NCBI GenBank assembly: GCA_900541245.1
Contig: UQIS01000023.1
Coordinates: 1 to 40,818 of the forward strand
DNA from: an uncultured Collinsella sp.
Lineage (GTDB): Bacteria; Actinomycetota; Coriobacteriia; Coriobacteriales; Coriobacteriaceae
Length of the DNA: 40,818 bases
Direction: 5' to 3'
Below are positions 40,222 to 40,818 of this stretch, in pieces. The position numbers and the translations under genes are program-made. The notes under the pieces were generated by a model. The model worked only from the letters and a program-made list of their open reading frames with translations. It made no database searches and was not told where the DNA came from. The first letter of the stretch is position 1; each line of letters opens with the position of its first letter.

Positions 40222-40818
40222 ATGAACGAAAACGAGCTGACCGGTCTGCTCGAGTCTTTAAGGCGCATGGGCTCGGACGATCTTAACGTCGAGGTCAAGG
40301 AGAGCGCCACGACGCTTTCCCGCGACGTATGGGAAACGGTTAGCGCATTCGCGAATACCGCTGGCGGAATTATCGTGCTCGGCGTGAGCGAGCGCGCGGG
40401 CTTTGTCCCGGTTGAGAACTTTGAGACCGAGAAGGTGCTCAACCAATTCGTAGCGGGCATGGGTGATGCCGGCGGTCGCGGAAAACTGGCCAATCCGCCC
40501 AAATACACCATTGAACGCGTGGAGCTCCAGGGCACCGTGGTTCTGGTCATCACGATTGAGGAGCTCGACCCGTCGAGCAAGCCTTGTTATGTCATAGAGC
40601 GGGGCGCTCAAGGCGGCAGCTACAAACGCATCGATGACAAAGATGTTCCGCTTTCGTCGACTGAGGTCCTGTCCTTGTCATCGTATGAACGGACGAGCCC
40701 CAGTGATCGCGATGCAGTGCCCGGCGCGGTCGCAGGCGATCTTGACGAGGCCCTGGTCGACCGCACGATAGAGCGTGCTTTCTCGCAGACACCTCGAGCT
40801 ATGCGCGGCGCGCCGGAC
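40222..40818 (+). CDS. AlbA_2/Schlafen-like domain protein, 3' truncated by the window edge
   Basis: The first 199 residues of a protein that runs past the window. Residues 18-140 are an AlbA_2 (divergent AAA-4, Schlafen-like) domain: NVEVKESATTLSRDVWETVSAFANTAGGIIVLGVSE is the hallmark stretch (residues 22-57, two overlapping motifs), and GGSYKRIDDKDVPLS follows later. Complete relatives often carry a C-terminal winged helix and are annotated as ATP-binding or transcriptional regulators; some act in phage defence. The start at 40222 is chosen over ATG 40216, which is one base from AAAGGA. The upstream region with duplicated motif arrays and a palindrome suggests tight, possibly self-exerted control. 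The rest of the protein is not visible. Confidence 0.85.
   Translation, partial: MNENELTGLLESLRRMGSDDLNVEVKESATTLSRDVWETVSAFANTAGGIIVLGVSERAGFVPVENFETEKVLNQFVAGMGDAGGRGKLANPPKYTIERVELQGTVVLVITIEELDPSSKPCYVIERGAQGGSYKRIDDKDVPLSSTEVLSLSSYERTSPSDRDAVPGAVAGDLDEALVDRTIERAFSQTPRAMRGAPD

Overview
The window reads as a chromosomal segment of a high-GC gut actinobacterium of the class Coriobacteriia, most likely Collinsella. This rests on dense GC-rich coding, Gram-positive style ribosome binding sites (AAAGGAG, GAGGAG), a mannose-family PTS, Amadori-sugar deglycases of a type reported in gut Collinsella, and general resemblance of the proteins. The species assignment is by recognition only; no search was run.

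Layout. 1-2.7 kb: tRNA-Asp, an Rrf2 regulator, a MutY-like glycosylase without the iron-sulfur motif, and rubrerythrin. 2.7-5.7 kb: a small membrane-protein gene bracketed by two copies of an intergenic hairpin module, a second small membrane protein, and a two-gene nucleotidyltransferase/HTH module that looks like a toxin-antitoxin pair. 5.7-16.2 kb: mostly DNA repair and housekeeping (rmuC, an ABC exporter, nth, mfd, a PAP2 phosphatase, a threonine-aldolase-like enzyme, an acetyltransferase).

16.2-30.7 kb is the most distinctive part. Three FrlB/FraB-type SIS-domain sugar-phosphate deglycases (17177, 22518, 29733) lie with three GntR/UTRA regulators (16249-16971 minus, 25801, 28833), a complete mannose-family PTS (EIIAB fusion, IIC, IID), a HAD phosphatase and an EamA transporter. 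The inferred job is uptake and phosphorylation of glycated amino acids (Amadori or related compounds) and their cleavage to hexose-6-phosphate plus amino acid. Each regulator has its own tandem direct-repeat candidate operator nearby. One operator type, two TATAACG-like units 2 bp apart, occurs before the transporter, the PTS operon and the second regulator, tying them into one regulon. yitT and recQ are interspersed.

30.7-40.8 kb: an L-2-hydroxyacid dehydrogenase, metA, a 5-formyl-THF cyclo-ligase, a hicAB toxin-antitoxin module between ~34-bp direct repeats, a zinc-ribbon/YD-repeat membrane protein, a large M16C peptidase, and the start of an AlbA_2 (Schlafen-like) gene behind a duplicated 67-bp array of GAGAGATAA motifs.

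The intergenic regions hold many long, almost perfect inverted repeats. Many share a GGGAC core, several families recur at two sites, and arm mismatches are often G.U-compatible. They look like REP-type elements doubling as terminators; no mobilising transposase is present in the window.
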